From: a virus
Length of the DNA stretch: 45,750 nt
Direction: 5' to 3' (one strand)
IMG/VR virus record: IMGVR_UViG_3300031705_000011
Span: 1-45,750 of that record
Each line of letters opens with the position of its first letter. Position 1 is the first letter of the stretch. The position numbers were made by a program, and so were the translations under genes. Shown in pieces: positions 17,827 to 25,233 of this stretch. The notes below the pieces were generated by a model, which saw only the letters and a program-made list of their open reading frames with translations, had not been told where the DNA came from and did not search any database.

Positions 17827-18459
17827 ATGGCTGATAAAAGACGTAGAATATATTATAATAAAGGACAAACTACCAATGGGTTGAATACTAAAGGTGGTGA
17901 GTGGATGTTTACTGATAATACTGAGTATATTGGTCAATACCATACATACACTACTAATGAGGTATTTTCCGAACCATCATTCGTTGATGGTAAATCACGT
18001 ATTTTAATCCCATACGTTGATATTAACGATAAGCTGTTGGAATTTACAAACATCGGTATGAGTATTGTATCGAATTTCGATTATGATGCTATAAAAAGTG
18101 TAGATGTAACTCCAAGTAAATTTACAAATCCATCGATATCAATTCCAACAAGCGATGATGTATCGGTTGGGTATATGTTACGTTATTTCGCATATAAAGT
18201 AAATGATGCTAATATTACTGAATTAGATAAGGATGGGTTTGGTGCCGTTGGGACTAAAGATGGGTTAGATAAGTATCTATGGAAACGATTCTCACTTAGA
18301 TGGAAGATTGCAGGTCCCGATTTTGATATAATCGATTCTAATGGTAATATTAAAGAAGCAGGTATCATTGATACCAATCAACGTACAATAACACTCCACT
18401 CAGAGGATTATCCAACACTAAAACGATATGTAACTGATTTTACTGCTATTACGGCTTAA
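17827..18459 (+). CDS. Conserved baseplate-region structural protein, unknown role
   Basis: The product is 210 aa and soluble, with no signal peptide or membrane segment. The start (RRRIYYNKGQTTNGLNTKGG, EWMFTDNTEYIGQYHTY) resembles a family found beside baseplate genes in marine and Bacteroidota myoviruses, in which a GGE(F/W)ML.DGTEYIGYYH-like stretch recurs. I know of no defined function for it. It is the last gene of the structural run: it begins 3 bp after the hub-like gene and is followed by a 139-bp gap that holds an early-type promoter. A baseplate or tail-fibre-attachment role is inferred from that position. Confidence 0.65.
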   Translation: MADKRRRIYYNKGQTTNGLNTKGGEWMFTDNTEYIGQYHTYTTNEVFSEPSFVDGKSRILIPYVDINDKLLEFTNIGMSIVSNFDYDAIKSVDVTPSKFTNPSISIPTSDDVSVGYMLRYFAYKVNDANITELDKDGFGAVGTKDGLDKYLWKRFSLRWKIAGPDFDIIDSNGNIKEAGIIDTNQRTITLHSEDYPTLKRYVTDFTAITA

Positions 18460-18478
18460 AATCAGTTACCAACATACG

Positions 18479-18579
18479 ATTGTTAATAACTTTTCAAAAT
18501 AAAGTAGAAAAAGCTTGTTAAATCCAAATAATTGTCGTATCTTTATTATGTAATAAGAAAGGGGGTTAACTAAGACCCC
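18479..18579 (+). promoter_or_regulatory. Early-type promoter with upstream A/T element and leader hairpin
   Basis: TTG at 18515-18517 and TATCTTTA at 18538-18545 are separated by exactly 20 bp. An AT-rich element begins at 18479 (ATTGTTAATAAC). The leader then has a 5-bp hairpin GGGGT / ACCCC at 18562-18579. The same upstream element, promoter and TAATAAGAAAGGG leader recur at 34191-34290 with identical spacing. Confidence 0.75.
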
Positions 18580-18598
18580 ACTCAAAAACATAATAATT

Positions 18599-18934
18599 AT
18601 GATAAAATCAACAAACAAGTACGGAATCCAAATCACAAAACCTTGGAGTAACGAAATGTATGAGCACAACGATAAAGTAGCTCAACAGATGAAAGCTGAA
18701 CTTCTAATTCAGTTGAAAAACTCAAAAACAAATGATGATGAACCCAAACTAAGAGAAATCTCAAAACTGATTTGTGCTTATGGATTTGGTGATGGATTTG
18801 ATTTCAATGATATCTACGAACGTACAATTACAGAATTAGATAACATTCAGAACTATTGGTTAAACGATGAATTTTCAGATGGAGTTTCAGCCGGTATAGT
18901 TAATGATGTTGAGTTGGAATTTATAGGGTATTAA
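18599..18934 (+). CDS. Hypothetical protein, 111 aa
   Basis: The product is unrecognised. It is acidic and soluble, with no signal or membrane segment. N-terminal half: NKYGIQITKPWSNEMYEHND, then a helix with QQMKAELLIQLKNSK. C-terminal half: ICAYGFGDGFDFNDIYERTI, then LDNIQNYWLNDEFSDGV. It is the first gene of a cluster of small accessory genes and has its own early-type promoter and leader hairpin. The gene is followed by another promoter, so it may be monocistronic. An early host-takeover role would fit the position, but nothing in the sequence shows it. Confidence 0.65.
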   Translation: MIKSTNKYGIQITKPWSNEMYEHNDKVAQQMKAELLIQLKNSKTNDDEPKLREISKLICAYGFGDGFDFNDIYERTITELDNIQNYWLNDEFSDGVSAGIVNDVELEFIGY

Positions 18935-18963
18935 AACCTTAACAATTTCTTAACATTAGAAAT

Positions 18964-19027
18964 TTGGTAGACTCGGCTAATAGTCGTATATTAGTAGTGT
19001 AGTTGAGATGGGGGAGATACCACCATC
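18964..19027 (+). promoter_or_regulatory. Early-type promoter plus leader hairpin
   Basis: TTG (18964-18966), 20-bp spacer and TATATTAG (18987-18994). The leader has a GATGG / CCATC hairpin at 19007-19027. A 29-bp upstream block (18933-18961, AAAACCTTAACAATTT then TTAACATTA) recurs before the promoter at 44668. Confidence 0.65.
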
Positions 19028-19052
19028 CATTAAGAATTAAAAATTAGAAAGT

Positions 19053-19310
19053 ATGAATTATTCAGAATTAAGTAAATTATCAGTAGAGGAGTTAAGAACT
19101 CTAAATTCCAAAGTTGTTGAGATTATCAAAATCAAAAACAATATGAGTGCACAAACCACTAAGGGTTCTCTTTATGTAGGTGTATCAGTTACCGTTAATC
19201 ATCCTAGATTACGAAATGAGATATGTAAGGTAACAAAAATCAATAGAACTAAAGTAGTTATCAATAATCAATACAATGTTCCAATGAGCATGGTAACAAT
19301 AAAATCGTAA
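19053..19310 (+). CDS. Small SH3/KOW-like protein
   Basis: The product is 85 aa. An N-terminal helix (SELSKLSVEELRTLNSKVVE) precedes a compact beta-rich part: YVGVSVTVNHPRL, CKVTKINRTKVVINNQYN and VPMSMVTI. The pattern 'V.VNHPRL ... V.KINRTK ... YNVP.S.V' looks like a small SH3-like or KOW-type barrel found in short phage and bacterial proteins. The function is unknown; nucleic-acid or ribosome association would be typical for such a barrel, but this is inference. It starts a run of tightly packed small genes (3 bp to the next). Confidence 0.6.
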   Translation: MNYSELSKLSVEELRTLNSKVVEIIKIKNNMSAQTTKGSLYVGVSVTVNHPRLRNEICKVTKINRTKVVINNQYNVPMSMVTIKS

Positions 19311-19313
19311 GTT

Positions 19314-19529
19314 ATGATAAAGAGCAAAAAACAAATAAATGGACTTGAGTTAGATTTAACAGGCCCTCAAGGAAACGCTTATTTCTTAATCGGAACGGCT
19401 AAGAGGATATGTTCACAATTAGGATATCATTACGAACCAGTTAGAGATGATATGATGGCTGGGGATTATGAAAACTTAATTAAAGTATTTGATAAACACT
19501 TCGGTGATTTCGTAACATTATACAGATAA
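19314..19529 (+). CDS. Conserved phage hypothetical protein, 71 aa
   Basis: The product is small and soluble, with the recognisable stretch DLTGPQGNAYFLIGTAKRIC, then MMAGDYENLIKVFDKHFGDF. A 'GP.GNA..L...A......SGDYENL...FD..FG' pattern is found in short proteins of many phages of diverse hosts, without a known function that I can name. The gene sits in a tight accessory operon (3 bp after the SH3-like gene, 1 bp before the next). Its start shows the AAGTTATG context. Confidence 0.6.
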   Translation: MIKSKKQINGLELDLTGPQGNAYFLIGTAKRICSQLGYHYEPVRDDMMAGDYENLIKVFDKHFGDFVTLYR

Positions 19530-19530
19530 T

Positions 19531-19665
19531 ATGAAAAAGGAATTAAGAATAATAGGATTATATGAATATAACGATGTTTATCAGGTCATAGATACTATAG
19601 ATGATTCAGTTGTATTCCAAGGAAGTAAAGAAGATTGTAAAAAATATAAACGTAAAACTAAATAA
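19531..19665 (+). CDS. Small hypothetical protein, 44 aa
   Basis: ATG at 19531 to TAA at 19663-19665, too short for usual ORF cut-offs. The product starts MKKELRIIGLYEYNDVYQVI, continues with DTIDDSVVFQGSKEDC and ends in a basic KKYKRKTK tail. It fits exactly between two other genes, 1 bp after one stop and 3 bp before the next start. Codon use matches its neighbours. The layout suggests a single small beta-hairpin domain. Function is unknown. Confidence 0.6.
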   Translation: MKKELRIIGLYEYNDVYQVIDTIDDSVVFQGSKEDCKKYKRKTK

Positions 19666-19668
19666 AAA

Positions 19669-19965
19669 ATGAAAAGTAAATTAAAAATCCATTCTCAATA
19701 CTTTGAGAATTACGCAGCCCATGATTGGGATGGTAAAGGGAAATGTCCGCAGAGCTGGAAACCCAAAGGTGGTCATATCTTCGAAATTGAAGTAGACTCG
19801 GATACTGTAATGTATTCAACAAAGTTGGAATCTCATCTTAAACAGATAGTTTCAGCACAATCATCAAACTACGAAAAGTTTGAGTATTTGGAGCATGAGA
19901 TGGAATTCGTTCAACCAACGATATTACACTCGGAAGTTTTATATTCACTATTAAGAACAGAGTAA
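19669..19965 (+). CDS. Conserved phage hypothetical protein, 98 aa
   Basis: The product has the distinctive opening KIHSQYFENYAAHDWDGKGK, then CPQSWKPKGGHIFEIEVDSD, a pattern repeatedly seen in small phage proteins ('QYFENY..HDWDG.G..PQ.WK.KGG'). The aromatic, His- and Asp-rich N-terminus could bind a ligand or metal, but no known catalytic motif is present. The C-terminal half is helical. Its stop overlaps the next start by one base (TAATG), so the two are translationally coupled. Confidence 0.65.
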   Translation: MKSKLKIHSQYFENYAAHDWDGKGKCPQSWKPKGGHIFEIEVDSDTVMYSTKLESHLKQIVSAQSSNYEKFEYLEHEMEFVQPTILHSEVLYSLLRTE

Positions 19966-20147
19966 TGGATAAAGACTTAAAAGAAATATTAAACAGAATT
20001 AAATTCTTAAAAGAGGATTTCGAAATGTTACAGGATGGAAGATGGAGTTTAGATTATTCAGATGGAACTGGAATTGAAGCATCATTGGTAAATTGTGATA
20101 AGATAATTGAGGCAGTTGAACGTATAAATTCAGCGGATGGTAAATAA
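19965..20147 (+). CDS. Small hypothetical protein, 60 aa
   Basis: The product is acidic and helical: LKEILNRIKFLKEDFEMLQD, then RWSLDYSDGTGIEASLVNCD and IIEAVERINS. There is no recognisable family. It overlaps the upstream stop by 1 bp and the next gene by 11 bp, so it is part of a coupled cluster. It could be a small partner of the SWIM protein encoded next, judged only from the overlap. Confidence 0.55.
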   Translation: MDKDLKEILNRIKFLKEDFEMLQDGRWSLDYSDGTGIEASLVNCDKIIEAVERINSADGK

Positions 20148-20328
20148 GTGGCAATATAGGGAAATGGGTAGCCGGAATAAAAAGACCGGTAAACTATCCT
20201 ACTATAACGTAACAGTAACCAACTATAAAATATCAGATTGTGAGTGTCCAGCTAGGGAATTCCGTAGTTACACTCCATGTAAACATATGAAGAGGTTAAA
20301 AGAAAAGCTATCTCATTTGGATATTTAA
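20137..20328 (+). CDS. SWIM-type zinc finger protein, 63 aa
   Basis: The product has a near-perfect SWIM zinc-binding pattern, CxC-x10-CxH: C35, C37, C48 and H50 (DCECPAREF ... YTPCKH). A beta-hairpin (SYYNVTVTNYKISD) precedes it, as in SWIM domains. SWIM fingers bind DNA or proteins and occur in transposases, Rad51-paralogue partners and small stand-alone phage proteins. Here the domain is almost the whole protein. The ATG at 20137 overlaps the preceding gene; a GTG at 20149 is an alternative start that keeps the whole finger. Confidence 0.7.
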   Translation: MVNKWQYREMGSRNKKTGKLSYYNVTVTNYKISDCECPAREFRSYTPCKHMKRLKEKLSHLDI

Positions 20329-20347
20329 AATAAATTCCGTATATTTG
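20317..20347 (+). promoter_or_regulatory. Early-type promoter for the PolA-like gene
   Basis: TTG (20317-20319), 20-bp spacer, TATATTTG (20340-20347). Only 4 bases separate the -7 box from the ATG at 20352, so the transcript is either leaderless or translated from the in-frame ATG at 20385. Confidence 0.75.
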
Positions 20348-20351
20348 TAAT

Positions 20352-21611
20352 ATGATTGATTTCAAAAGTAAAGGTTCTATAGTAATGAATAAAGTGTATA
20401 TGCACCCAATATGGGCGGATGTACATCTTCACCCTGCGCAAAATAAACTATCACTACTATACATCTATGATATAGAGGAAAAGCGGGAAGTTATTATTAA
20501 CATTGGTAATAGTGATTACCATACGTCATCCCTAAGTGATATAACGTTCGATATAAAGGAGGCAAATGTGTTTGGGAAGAAATCCTTCCTAAATATGATT
20601 GAACTCCCACAAACGGTTGAGGCGGGGTGGTACAAATACTTACAAGATAACGAAAACCTAAAAGAGTACCCAACATCAGCACATACGTTTTATCAGAGAA
20701 AGTTTCATAATATGAAATGGACAAATAACATTGTACCAATTACTAAACATATAGAATCAATCAGACAAACGAGAAATGAGTTCCTACGATATTACGATGT
20801 AGGTGGGGAAATCGAAAAAAGTGTGAAGAAATTTGACAATTTCTATATTGAGTCATTATCCAAAGTGGAAAAGAGTGGGATTTGGACAGAGAGTGGGATG
20901 GAGTGGACTCAATATCATCCGTTTACGCTAACATCAAGACCTTCAAACAACTTTGGGGGTATCAACTATGCTGCACTTAATAAAGAGAATGGTAGTAGAG
21001 ATAGATTTGTGAGTAGATTTGATGGGGGTACATTAATACAATTTGATTATGATGCCTATCATCCTCGTATCATTGGTAAAATGGTGGATGAGCCAATTCC
21101 ATTAGATATTTCCGGTCACCAAGCATTAGCCGATATGTATGGAGTTTCCTATAGTGAATCAAAACCGATAACGTTCCGACAATTATATGGTGGTGTACAA
21201 GATGAGTACTTACATATTCCGTTATTTAAGAAGGTTTCACATAAGATAGATAAGATGTGGGTTGAGTTCACACGTAATGGGTATATTAGAACTCCAATGG
21301 GGAGAAAGCTCGTTAGAAGTAACCTAAATGAGATGAACGCTAATAAACTGTTTAATTATGTATTACAGTCAACCGAAACAGAGTTAAATATGGTTATACT
21401 TTCTAAATTAATGGATAAGATGAAAGATATGAAGTCAAAAATGGTGTTATACACTTATGATTCATATTTATTGGATATGCATCCTTCGGAAATTGAGTTA
21501 ATTAAAGATTTAAAGATACTTATAGAAGTAAATGGATTCCCTACCAAATTAGAGAAGGGTAATCGTTACTCAGAAATGAAGTCGATTAATATAAAAGAAA
21601 CAGGTAAATAA
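20352..21611 (+). CDS. Reduced family A DNA polymerase-like protein (palm/fingers only)
   Basis: The product is 419 aa (408 if ATG 20385 is used). It carries the family A polymerase core in order: a TSRPSNNFGGINY segment (about 194-206, like the TGRLSS...NLQNIP stretch), motif A FDYDAYHPRI with Asp232, motif B K271-PIT-F275-RQL-Y279-G280 (the Pol I O-helix K-x3-F-x3-YG), a GYIRTPMGRK segment, and motif C YTYDS with Asp370. Both catalytic Asp positions and the O-helix Lys are kept. The Pol I His-Asp-Glu is Tyr-Asp-Ser, and the O-helix Arg four residues before the Lys is Tyr. There is no 3'-5' or 5'-3' exonuclease domain; full-length family A enzymes are over 580 aa. The phage also encodes a complete family B polymerase (36790-39306), so this is probably an accessory polymerase or a repurposed palm. 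Confidence 0.7.
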   Translation: MIDFKSKGSIVMNKVYMHPIWADVHLHPAQNKLSLLYIYDIEEKREVIINIGNSDYHTSSLSDITFDIKEANVFGKKSFLNMIELPQTVEAGWYKYLQDNENLKEYPTSAHTFYQRKFHNMKWTNNIVPITKHIESIRQTRNEFLRYYDVGGEIEKSVKKFDNFYIESLSKVEKSGIWTESGMEWTQYHPFTLTSRPSNNFGGINYAALNKENGSRDRFVSRFDGGTLIQFDYDAYHPRIIGKMVDEPIPLDISGHQALADMYGVSYSESKPITFRQLYGGVQDEYLHIPLFKKVSHKIDKMWVEFTRNGYIRTPMGRKLVRSNLNEMNANKLFNYVLQSTETELNMVILSKLMDKMKDMKSKMVLYTYDSYLLDMHPSEIELIKDLKILIEVNGFPTKLEKGNRYSEMKSINIKETGK

Positions 21612-21612
21612 T

Positions 21613-23823
21613 ATGAAGAATTTTCTTAAAGAGATTATGACGTTATGGTGGGTTGAAGCAGGAGTTGCTTTAAAAGACCCAAAAAGTGAAGCATCCATTA
21701 AAGCACTTAAAACAATTTTAAGGGAAGATTTAGAATTGGATGATGACTTTATAGATTATATAGTAGAGAGTGTTACAAACTCACCTACAAATTTTATACC
21801 TAAAGGTAATATTGATTCTGGTACTAAGGTAAATAAAACACAAACATCAGTTTCAGCACAAATAGCTAGTTGGTCTGATGATGAAGAAATTACAGAAGAT
21901 GAAGAAGTTGAAGAAATCGAAGGTGAAGAGCCTGATGAAGAAATTGATGATAAGGATGATGCAGTTAAAGATATTAAACTTAATGGACTTACTGATTATG
22001 AAAAAGATAAGTTAAAAGAAAATATATTAATTGAATTAGGGGCTATATTAAGTGAGGCTAGTGTTTATTCCGATGATTATGGATTAGGACACAAAGTGAT
22101 GTGGAGTTCAAGTGGTCAAAAATCATTTGCCGCAAGAATTGAAGATGGTGCACCGATGATGACAATGCCGGCTACGAAAGTTAAACCAACTGCTGATGCA
22201 ATCCAAGTCGGTGATGATACTGGAATTGAGGTTTATCTAAAAGGGGCTAACGGAAAAGTTTACCATATAAAAGGTAAAGGTACATCAGTTGGTAATATGT
22301 TCAAACATTATAAGGATAATACCTCATTTAAATTAGATACAGGTGATAAGGAAACTGCCGCTCTGTTAGGTGTTTATATTAATGCAGAGAAATTCCTTAG
22401 TGATTTCAATAACGCAACCGATGAAACACTTCCAAAATTAGTTACTACCTTTAAAAATACAGTAACATCAACGTTGACGGGACAGGATTGGGCCAGTAAT
22501 GATATAGTATCTATGTTGAGTAAAGCCTCTATTGTAAATATTATTCAAGTATGTGCAATTGCGGCCGGAATGGATAGATTCTGTAAGATTAAAGGAACAA
22601 AGGGTTGGAGTATTATTCACGGAAGAATCGAAGATTATTATACAGCCGAAAGTAAAAACCCACATACGAAAGCCGAAGGTAGTAAAAAGAATACTGCTGA
22701 TTGTGTCATTGTAAAGGGTAGTGTTGCTAGTTTCATAGAGAATTTAAAAACCGAAAAAATCTCATACGATAGTAATGGGTTATGTACATTAACATCAGGT
22801 GAGAAGTTTTTCCAAATATCATTAAAACAGGCAGAAGGTGAGGCTCAATTAGGAAAAATCACAAGTGATTTCGCTAAAAAGTTCGGAATGATGTCAAATG
22901 ATGATTTAGCTAATATGTTTATACATGAAGGTGTTCAGTTAGATGAAGGATTAAAAGATTTATTTGATAAGGGATTGAAGTTTGTAAAAAGTGTAGGAAA
23001 GGCTATCATTGATAAGATTTCTCAAATGAGTACTATGTTTGGTTCATTCTTTAAAGCTAATTTAAAAGCACTACAATCAGCTAAAAAGAAATCTGAAAAG
23101 AAAACCGATGATTTCATAATGAATCTATCAGTAGATAAGAAGTATTTAGATGAATCCTTGATATTAGAAAAAAAGGGAAAAATCTCAATAGAAGATAAAG
23201 TTGAAGCAATTGCACAAGACGCAGATGCATTTGGTAAACTATACACATACACCTCAAATAAATTTCTATTAGTATTAAAGAAAACGAAAAAGCCTGGGTT
23301 AAAATCAGTAGGTAACACCGTAATCCCAAAGGCATCCAAACCATCAGCTGATATAGTTAGAAAGTTAATGGCAAACGCCAAAGCATACGATTCTATTGAG
23401 AGGATATTATCGGGTGCTAGTGGTCAACAAAAGGAAGTGGACCAATTATTTAAAGATATGCTGACATTAGAAAAGGAAATGTACTTCGGACGAACATCAT
23501 TACCATTAGTAAAAGTATATGGGTTAAAGCCAAATGGTGGTGGTACTGCGTGGACATTCTTAAAAACAGGAAAGGAATTCGTAGAAGAACGTATATCAGC
23601 ATTTAGTGATATGCCTGAAAATGTACTTATAGTTAACTCAGCAGCACAAGCTGATGGGTATATGGCGGTTTCAACTCTTATGTTAAGTCATTTGAATAAA
23701 AAAACACAATCACCTATGTACAATATGGTAACATTTAGAACTAATAGTAAAACTTCAACTACATTTGTAATTGAAGGTTCAAAAGTTGTAAATATGAACT
23801 ATATTAGGAAAAATATATTATAA
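21613..23823 (+). CDS. 736-aa protein with PD-(D/E)XK nuclease-like signature
   Basis: The N-terminal part has a helical opening, then an acidic linker (about 94-120, DDEEITEDEEVEEIEGEEPD). Residues about 335-425 suggest a restriction-endonuclease-like fold: GRIEDYYTAE, then KKNTADCVIV (Asp near 363), then FFQISLKQAEGEAQLGK (Gln401, Lys405). The spacing 'D ... (Q/S)xxxK ... QLG' resembles nuclease-like proteins of marine T4-type phages. The C-terminal third is Lys-rich and helical. The start reads MKNFLKEIMTLWWVE|AG, which also resembles a T4 prohead-protease site (hydrophobic-x-Glu before a small residue). A packaged head protein is therefore an alternative. It starts 1 bp after the PolA-like gene. 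Confidence 0.5.
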   Translation: MKNFLKEIMTLWWVEAGVALKDPKSEASIKALKTILREDLELDDDFIDYIVESVTNSPTNFIPKGNIDSGTKVNKTQTSVSAQIASWSDDEEITEDEEVEEIEGEEPDEEIDDKDDAVKDIKLNGLTDYEKDKLKENILIELGAILSEASVYSDDYGLGHKVMWSSSGQKSFAARIEDGAPMMTMPATKVKPTADAIQVGDDTGIEVYLKGANGKVYHIKGKGTSVGNMFKHYKDNTSFKLDTGDKETAALLGVYINAEKFLSDFNNATDETLPKLVTTFKNTVTSTLTGQDWASNDIVSMLSKASIVNIIQVCAIAAGMDRFCKIKGTKGWSIIHGRIEDYYTAESKNPHTKAEGSKKNTADCVIVKGSVASFIENLKTEKISYDSNGLCTLTSGEKFFQISLKQAEGEAQLGKITSDFAKKFGMMSNDDLANMFIHEGVQLDEGLKDLFDKGLKFVKSVGKAIIDKISQMSTMFGSFFKANLKALQSAKKKSEKKTDDFIMNLSVDKKYLDESLILEKKGKISIEDKVEAIAQDADAFGKLYTYTSNKFLLVLKKTKKPGLKSVGNTVIPKASKPSADIVRKLMANAKAYDSIERILSGASGQQKEVDQLFKDMLTLEKEMYFGRTSLPLVKVYGLKPNGGGTAWTFLKTGKEFVEERISAFSDMPENVLIVNSAAQADGYMAVSTLMLSHLNKKTQSPMYNMVTFRTNSKTSTTFVIEGSKVVNMNYIRKNIL

Positions 23824-23837
23824 TATCGGAGAGATGA

Positions 23838-24227
23838 GTGAGAACACAATTATTATGTACATTTACAACTGAACCCACATTCGAAGAGATGTTAGCAAAC
23901 ATTTTGAAACGACATGAGGTATTCAGTAGAAAGATATTTATATTAAAACTTAACCCAACTAAAGAATTGGTAATAAGTTATAACATCGTACCAGACCGAA
24001 ACGCAAGCTTTGTACCAAATACAATAATGGTACATCGTAAGAAGGAAAGTAATACTATCTACACTATTAACGCATTGAATCGATTGATATTAGATTTAAA
24101 TGGGGGTGTTGTGGATAATCAATATCAAGTTGATTGGAGTGAGTATAAAAACTCAATGGTACTTACAGATGGCGATGGATATAAGGTAGTAACTACTAAA
24201 TTATTCAGTATAGTTGATGTTAATTAA
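23838..24227 (+). CDS. Conserved T4-type phage protein of unknown function
   Basis: The product is 129 aa. Starts with GTG; a GGAG lies close upstream, and an out-of-frame ATG at 23834 should not be mistaken for the start. Motifs TQLLCTFTT, FSRKIFILKLNPTKELVISY, PNTIMVHRKKESNTIYTINA and LNRLILDLNGG match a family I recall from cyanophages and other marine T4-type phages. It is usually annotated only as hypothetical. The 'HRKK..NT.YTINALN' block is the most conserved part. It lies 14 bp after the nuclease-like gene and is probably co-transcribed. Confidence 0.7.
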   Translation: MRTQLLCTFTTEPTFEEMLANILKRHEVFSRKIFILKLNPTKELVISYNIVPDRNASFVPNTIMVHRKKESNTIYTINALNRLILDLNGGVVDNQYQVDWSEYKNSMVLTDGDGYKVVTTKLFSIVDVN

Positions 24228-24267
24228 AACAACTTAATATTTATTAAAAGAAAAATAAGAATATAAT

Positions 24268-24298
24268 TAGGAATATACAATTAAATGTTGTATATTTA
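24268..24298 (+). promoter_or_regulatory. Early-type promoter
   Basis: TAG (24268-24270), 20-bp spacer, TATATTTA (24291-24298); the next start is at 24325. Confidence 0.7.
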
Positions 24299-24324
24299 CA
24301 CAGTAATAACAACAGAGGCATACT

Positions 24325-24957
24325 ATGGCAAATTTAGAAGAAAATAGAAAGTTAATGATGGAGCAAATTAAATCCTTCAAAAGCTTAAATGAATCAGGTA
24401 ATCACGATAGAGATATCAAACGACTTGAGACACCAAAAGAGTTTGAAAAATTCATTAAGAAGATGAAATCAAAAATATCTAAAAAAGATTATAAAGATAT
24501 TATGGAAGAGTATAAATCACTTGAACTTTTAGATTTCGATTTAGAACAAGGTGATGCAGACCAAGATGATTATGATGTAGCAGTAGAAGATTTACAATTG
24601 GAGTTAACTAACGCATTAACTGAAAACCTTAGTGAAGGGATGGGAATGACTCCCGGTAAAAACAATTTCCTAATGAAAGGTTTAGAAAATATCCTAGATA
24701 AGGAAATTGAGCATACTACTAGAAAGAACGGTAGTGTATCAGTTATCACATCATTTAGTGTTCCTGGTGGAAAAAACAAATTAGATGTTGAAGAAGATAT
24801 GGATGGTTACTGGGTTGTAACATTAAAGGCTAAGAAAGGTATGAAAATCTGGGCTAACGAATTCGACTTTGGATTTAGTGATATCAAAGATGAAGCAACT
24901 GCAATTAAAGCCGCTTTAAAAATGGCTAAAAAGCACAAAGGTGCATTCGCTTACTAA
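24325..24957 (+). CDS. Hypothetical protein, 210 aa
   Basis: The product is unrecognised. It is highly charged and helical at the N-terminus (ENRKLMMEQIKSFKSLNESG), followed by an acidic stretch (LDFDLEQGDADQDDYDVAVE). The C-terminal half is compact and beta-rich (GYWVVTLKAKKGMKIWANEF), ending in an Ala/Lys helix. The SLNE|SG near residue 28 resembles a T4 prohead-protease cleavage site (L-x-E before a small residue). That would fit an internal head protein, but the evidence is thin. It is read from its own promoter and separated from gp32 by a 276-bp regulatory region. Confidence 0.6.
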   Translation: MANLEENRKLMMEQIKSFKSLNESGNHDRDIKRLETPKEFEKFIKKMKSKISKKDYKDIMEEYKSLELLDFDLEQGDADQDDYDVAVEDLQLELTNALTENLSEGMGMTPGKNNFLMKGLENILDKEIEHTTRKNGSVSVITSFSVPGGKNKLDVEEDMDGYWVVTLKAKKGMKIWANEFDFGFSDIKDEATAIKAALKMAKKHKGAFAY

Positions 24958-24989
24958 ATAAAGAAATTACAAAATATATACGAAAAGGC

Positions 24990-25193
24990 TTGGTTAATTC
25001 AAATTCTTTTCGTATATTTGTAACCATATCAACGCATGGGGTTAAATAGGCGTTGAAATAAAAACTAAATATAATTAGGAATATTAAATAATATTTCGTA
25101 TATTTGTAACCATATCAACACATGGGGTTAAATAGGTGTTGAAATAAAAACTGAAATATAATTAGGAATGTTGAGAAATATTTCGTATATTTA
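24990..25193 (+). promoter_or_regulatory. Triple tandem early-type promoter array for gp32
   Basis: Three promoters with exact 20-bp spacers: TTG 24990-24992 / TATATTTG 25013-25020; TAG 25076-25078 / TATATTTG 25099-25106; TAG 25163-25165 / TATATTTA 25186-25193. The first two belong to an 86-bp duplication that includes a leader hairpin. Three starts before a stoichiometrically needed ssDNA-binding protein fit a high expression demand. This array accounts for most of the 24958-25233 gap. Confidence 0.8.
25011..25160 (+). repeat. 86-bp tandem duplication of promoter plus leader hairpin
   Basis: Copy 1 from 25011 and copy 2 from 25097 share the -7 box, the leader TAACCATATCAAC and the loop ATGGGGTTAAATAG. 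The stem is TCAACGC / GCGTTGA in copy 1 (25029-25056) and TCAACAC / GTGTTGA in copy 2 (25115-25142). One G-C pair is replaced by A-T with both sides changed, so pairing has been kept by selection. Confidence 0.75.
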
Positions 25194-25233
25194 CATAAAT
25201 AATAATTAATTAATAACAAAAACAGAGTAAATT

